A stretch of DNA of 6,769 nt from CAZJYI01 sp964550025 (lineage in GTDB: Bacteria > Verrucomicrobiota > Kiritimatiellia > UBA8416 > CAYOBW01). The stretch covers positions 1-6,769 of the forward strand of contig CAZJYI010000324.1 of NCBI GenBank assembly GCA_964550025.1, given 5' to 3'. Positions 4,920-6,769 of the stretch are shown here, piece after piece (position 1 is the stretch's first letter; every line of letters begins with the position of its first letter). The notes under the pieces are model-generated. The model was given only the letters and a program-made list of their open reading frames with translations, searched no databases and had not been told where the DNA came from. Position numbers and translations under genes: made by a program.

Positions 4920-6494
4920 TCAACGCACCGACAGGTCGCGAAAGACATGCGGCAACTCCTCGATCACGTCGTCCGATATGGTCCCGTACTGCGACCCGTG
5001 CCACGACGCAAAATCACCGGCACGCCCGTGCAGGTACACGGCCATCCGCGCCGCATCGAACGGCGCCAGTCCCTGCGCCAGGAGTCCGACCAGAACGCCC
5101 CCCAGCACGTCCCCCATCCCGCCCGTCGCCATCCCGGGGTTCCCCGTCAGGTTGACGGCAAGCGGCTTCTCCGGCGCCGCGACAACGGTTCCCGCCCCCT
5201 TCAGGACGACCACCGCCCCCGTCTCGTCGGCCATGGCGCGGGCCGTGCCGAAACGGTTGGCCTGGATGTCCGCGGCGGTAACGCCCTTGCCCCGCAGCCG
5301 CGCCATCTCGCCCGGGTGCGGCGTCAGGATCAGCGGACAGGACAGCCCTTTCAGCGTCCCGACCCGCCCCGCCAACACGTTCAACCCGTCCGCGTCCACG
5401 ACCACGGGAACACGACTGGCATGCAGAACCGACTCGGTCAGCCGTCGCGACTCCTCCCCCGTCGTCAGTCCCGGCCCGACCAGCACGGCGTCGAACTCGG
5501 GCAGCCCTCGCGACCAGCGCGCCACGGCATCCCCGGGAAGTGAACCGGCAGCCGTGGCCGCCGGTGAGGCGTGCACCATGGCCTCGGGAACGATGCCGGC
5601 GATCGTCTGGGCGACCGCTGGAGGCGCAAAGACGGAGACCAGTCCCGCGCCGGACCGCGTGGCGGCGCGCGCCGCCATCGCGGCCGCACCTGCATAGCCG
5701 GGCGCCCCGCCCACGATCAGGACGTGACCGAAGGTCCCCTTGTGCGAGGAACGAGCGCGCCGCGGAAGCAGGCCACCAAGGTCGTAGGGCGTGACCAGCT
5801 CCGTCTCGGTTTCGATCGCCCCCGTCAGTTCCACGGGGATGCCGATATCAACGACCTCGACCGAGCCCACGTGGTCGACGCCGCGCGGATCGATCAGGCC
5901 GCGCTTCGGCAAACCCATGGTTACCGTAACGTCCGCGAAAACCGCATCCCCCTCGGCAACGCCCGTATCCGAATTGAGCCCCGAAGGAACGTCGATGGAG
6001 ACGACCAGGTTGCGCTCGCCGAAAGCGTTCACCGCGCGAATAGCGCCGGCCGCGGGACCGCGCGCCGGGCCGCTGATGCCCGTACCCAGAATGCCGTCCA
6101 CAACAACGCCGGCGTGGATGGGGAACCCGTCGAGATCGTCCCATTCCGCCATCGTCGGCAACTCGTAGAGCGTGATACCCGCGGATTTCATCCGGCTCAG
6201 GTGCGTCAGGGCATCGCCCGTGACGCCGTCGGCTCCGCTGGCCAGCCAGGTCTCGACCTGGAAGCCCATTTCTTTCAGCACGCGGGCCGCCACAAACGCG
6301 TCACCGCCGTTGTTGCCCCGGCCGGCGAGCAGCAAAACGGGACCGTCCCCGTATCCTGCCGAGCGGGACAGGAAGCGCACGACCTCGGCCACACCGGCGC
6401 CGGCGCGCTCCATGAGCACCTCCCCGGGAATCTCGAACCGCTCGATCGTCTTGCGGTCCAGCTCTCGCATCTGCTCGCTCGAAACGACTTTCAT
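4920..6494 (-). CDS. nnr: Bifunctional NAD(P)HX epimerase / ADP-dependent NAD(P)HX dehydratase (Nnr)
   Basis: This 524-residue fusion repairs hydrated NADH and NADPH. The N-terminal YjeF_N domain (about 1-225) interconverts R- and S-NAD(P)HX. The C-terminal ribokinase-like domain (about 236-520) dehydrates S-NAD(P)HX using ADP. In the first domain are GRGNNGGD at 58-65, VVDGILGTGISG at 131-142 with the likely catalytic Asp133, and SIDVPSGLNSDTG at 166-178. In the second are HKGTFGHVLIVGG at 251-263, GAGLVSV at 282-288, VGPGL at 339-343, VVDADGLNVLAG at 365-376, LTPHPGEM at 390-397 and NPGMATGGMGDVLGG at 452-466, with Asp462 as the likely catalytic acid. Length and domain order match the usual bacterial fusion. 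ATG 6494 overlaps the acpS stop (ATGA) and has AGGAG 8 nt upstream inside acpS. An acpS-nnr pair is common in bacteria. Confidence 0.97.
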   Translation of the reverse strand: MKVVSSEQMRELDRKTIERFEIPGEVLMERAGAGVAEVVRFLSRSAGYGDGPVLLLAGRGNNGGDAFVAARVLKEMGFQVETWLASGADGVTGDALTHLSRMKSAGITLYELPTMAEWDDLDGFPIHAGVVVDGILGTGISGPARGPAAGAIRAVNAFGERNLVVSIDVPSGLNSDTGVAEGDAVFADVTVTMGLPKRGLIDPRGVDHVGSVEVVDIGIPVELTGAIETETELVTPYDLGGLLPRRARSSHKGTFGHVLIVGGAPGYAGAAAMAARAATRSGAGLVSVFAPPAVAQTIAGIVPEAMVHASPAATAAGSLPGDAVARWSRGLPEFDAVLVGPGLTTGEESRRLTESVLHASRVPVVVDADGLNVLAGRVGTLKGLSCPLILTPHPGEMARLRGKGVTAADIQANRFGTARAMADETGAVVVLKGAGTVVAAPEKPLAVNLTGNPGMATGGMGDVLGGVLVGLLAQGLAPFDAARMAVYLHGRAGDFASWHGSQYGTISDDVIEELPHVFRDLSVR

Positions 6495-6769
6495 GACGGC
6501 TGCTCCTCTCCTATCAACAAAGCGTGTGCGACGGCGTAGTGTCGCGTGTGCGACAGGCTGATCAGAATGTCGGCCACCCGGCGCGCTTCGGCATACTCGC
6601 GGGCGCGGCCGAGCAGTCTGACCGAAGGCGCCCCCGACTCAGCGGAGCGCACGACTTCAATGCCCAGCCAGCTCACGGCAGGACTGATCCCCGTCCCCAG
6701 CGCCTTCGACACCGCCTCCTTGACTGCGAAGCGCGCGGCGTAATGCTCGAACGGAAAGGCCTTGGTCTC
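6491..6769 (-). CDS. acpS: Holo-[acyl-carrier-protein] synthase AcpS (5' end outside the window)
   Basis: AcpS transfers 4'-phosphopantetheine from CoA to a serine of acyl carrier protein, activating it for fatty acid synthesis. The frame is open to the window edge, and 92 residues are visible. They begin with ETKAFPFEHYAARFAVKEAV and continue SKALGTGI. The Glu of FAVKEAVSKA is the conserved metal-binding residue. Later parts match the family too: the LGIEVVRSAESGAP segment, RLLGRA, then ILISLSHTRHYAVAHALL near the C-terminus. The N-terminal part with the first catalytic Asp (IGxDIV region) lies beyond the window. A GTG at 6712 is in frame but internal, because the family motif starts before it. 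The stop overlaps the nnr start by 4 bp, so the two genes are translationally coupled. Confidence 0.93.
   Translation of the reverse strand, partial: ETKAFPFEHYAARFAVKEAVSKALGTGISPAVSWLGIEVVRSAESGAPSVRLLGRAREYAEARRVADILISLSHTRHYAVAHALLIGEEQPS
6503..6507 (-). promoter_or_regulatory. Ribosome binding site of nnr inside acpS
   Basis: AGGAG on the minus strand lies 8 nt before ATG 6494, within the last codons of acpS. It supports the chosen nnr start despite the 4-bp gene overlap. Confidence 0.6.

Noticed and set aside
5571..6539. A 322-codon plus-strand frame across nnr
   Set aside because: It is antisense to well-conserved nnr motifs, has Arg-rich composition, and no recognisable domain.

Overview
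The window is GC-rich bacterial chromosome, dense in genes and almost entirely coded on the minus strand. Two things suggest a PVC-superphylum bacterium (Kiritimatiellota, Lentisphaerota, Verrucomicrobiota or Planctomycetota). One is a zinc-ribbon plus pilin-like secretion protein of a kind I associate with that group. The other is the abundance of REP-like palindromes and heptamer repeats between genes. This placement is an inference from protein style, not a measured phylogeny. TGA is the normal stop codon of most genes here.

Layout from right to left, which is the direction of transcription. Positions 6769-4920 hold acpS (holo-ACP synthase, cut by the window edge) overlapping by 4 bp with a full-length nnr gene, a fused NAD(P)HX epimerase/dehydratase. 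A good sigma70-type promoter (4881-4909) follows directly. It drives a second unit of three genes: a HAD-superfamily protein whose catalytic residues are nearly all replaced (4103-4837), thiC (2793-4106, again a 4-bp ATGA overlap) and mazG (1930-2736). The common theme is cofactor synthesis and metabolite repair: NADHX repair by Nnr, HMP-P synthesis by ThiC, non-canonical NTP removal by MazG, and ACP activation by AcpS. No TPP riboswitch precedes thiC, and the leader is too short to hold one.

Positions 1929-1 are looser accessory DNA. They hold a Uma2-family nuclease gene (1006-1671) and a zinc-ribbon/pilin-like gene (241-813) broken by one in-frame TGA. At the left edge is the 3' end of an unidentified plus-strand gene (1-75). 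Between them lie two different REP doublets (127-237 and 1784-1860), both carrying the GTAG tetranucleotide beside a small hairpin, and two heptanucleotide arrays (858-885 with a decayed tail, and 966-1035). The second array supplies the last residues and the stop codon of the Uma2 gene. A small TGAC-every-8-bp array lies between thiC and mazG.

The observations most worth following are the predicted catalytically dead HAD protein translationally coupled to thiC, the pair of unrelated GTAG-REP families in opposite arrangements, and the heptamer array that carries stop codons in all frames at the end of a gene.
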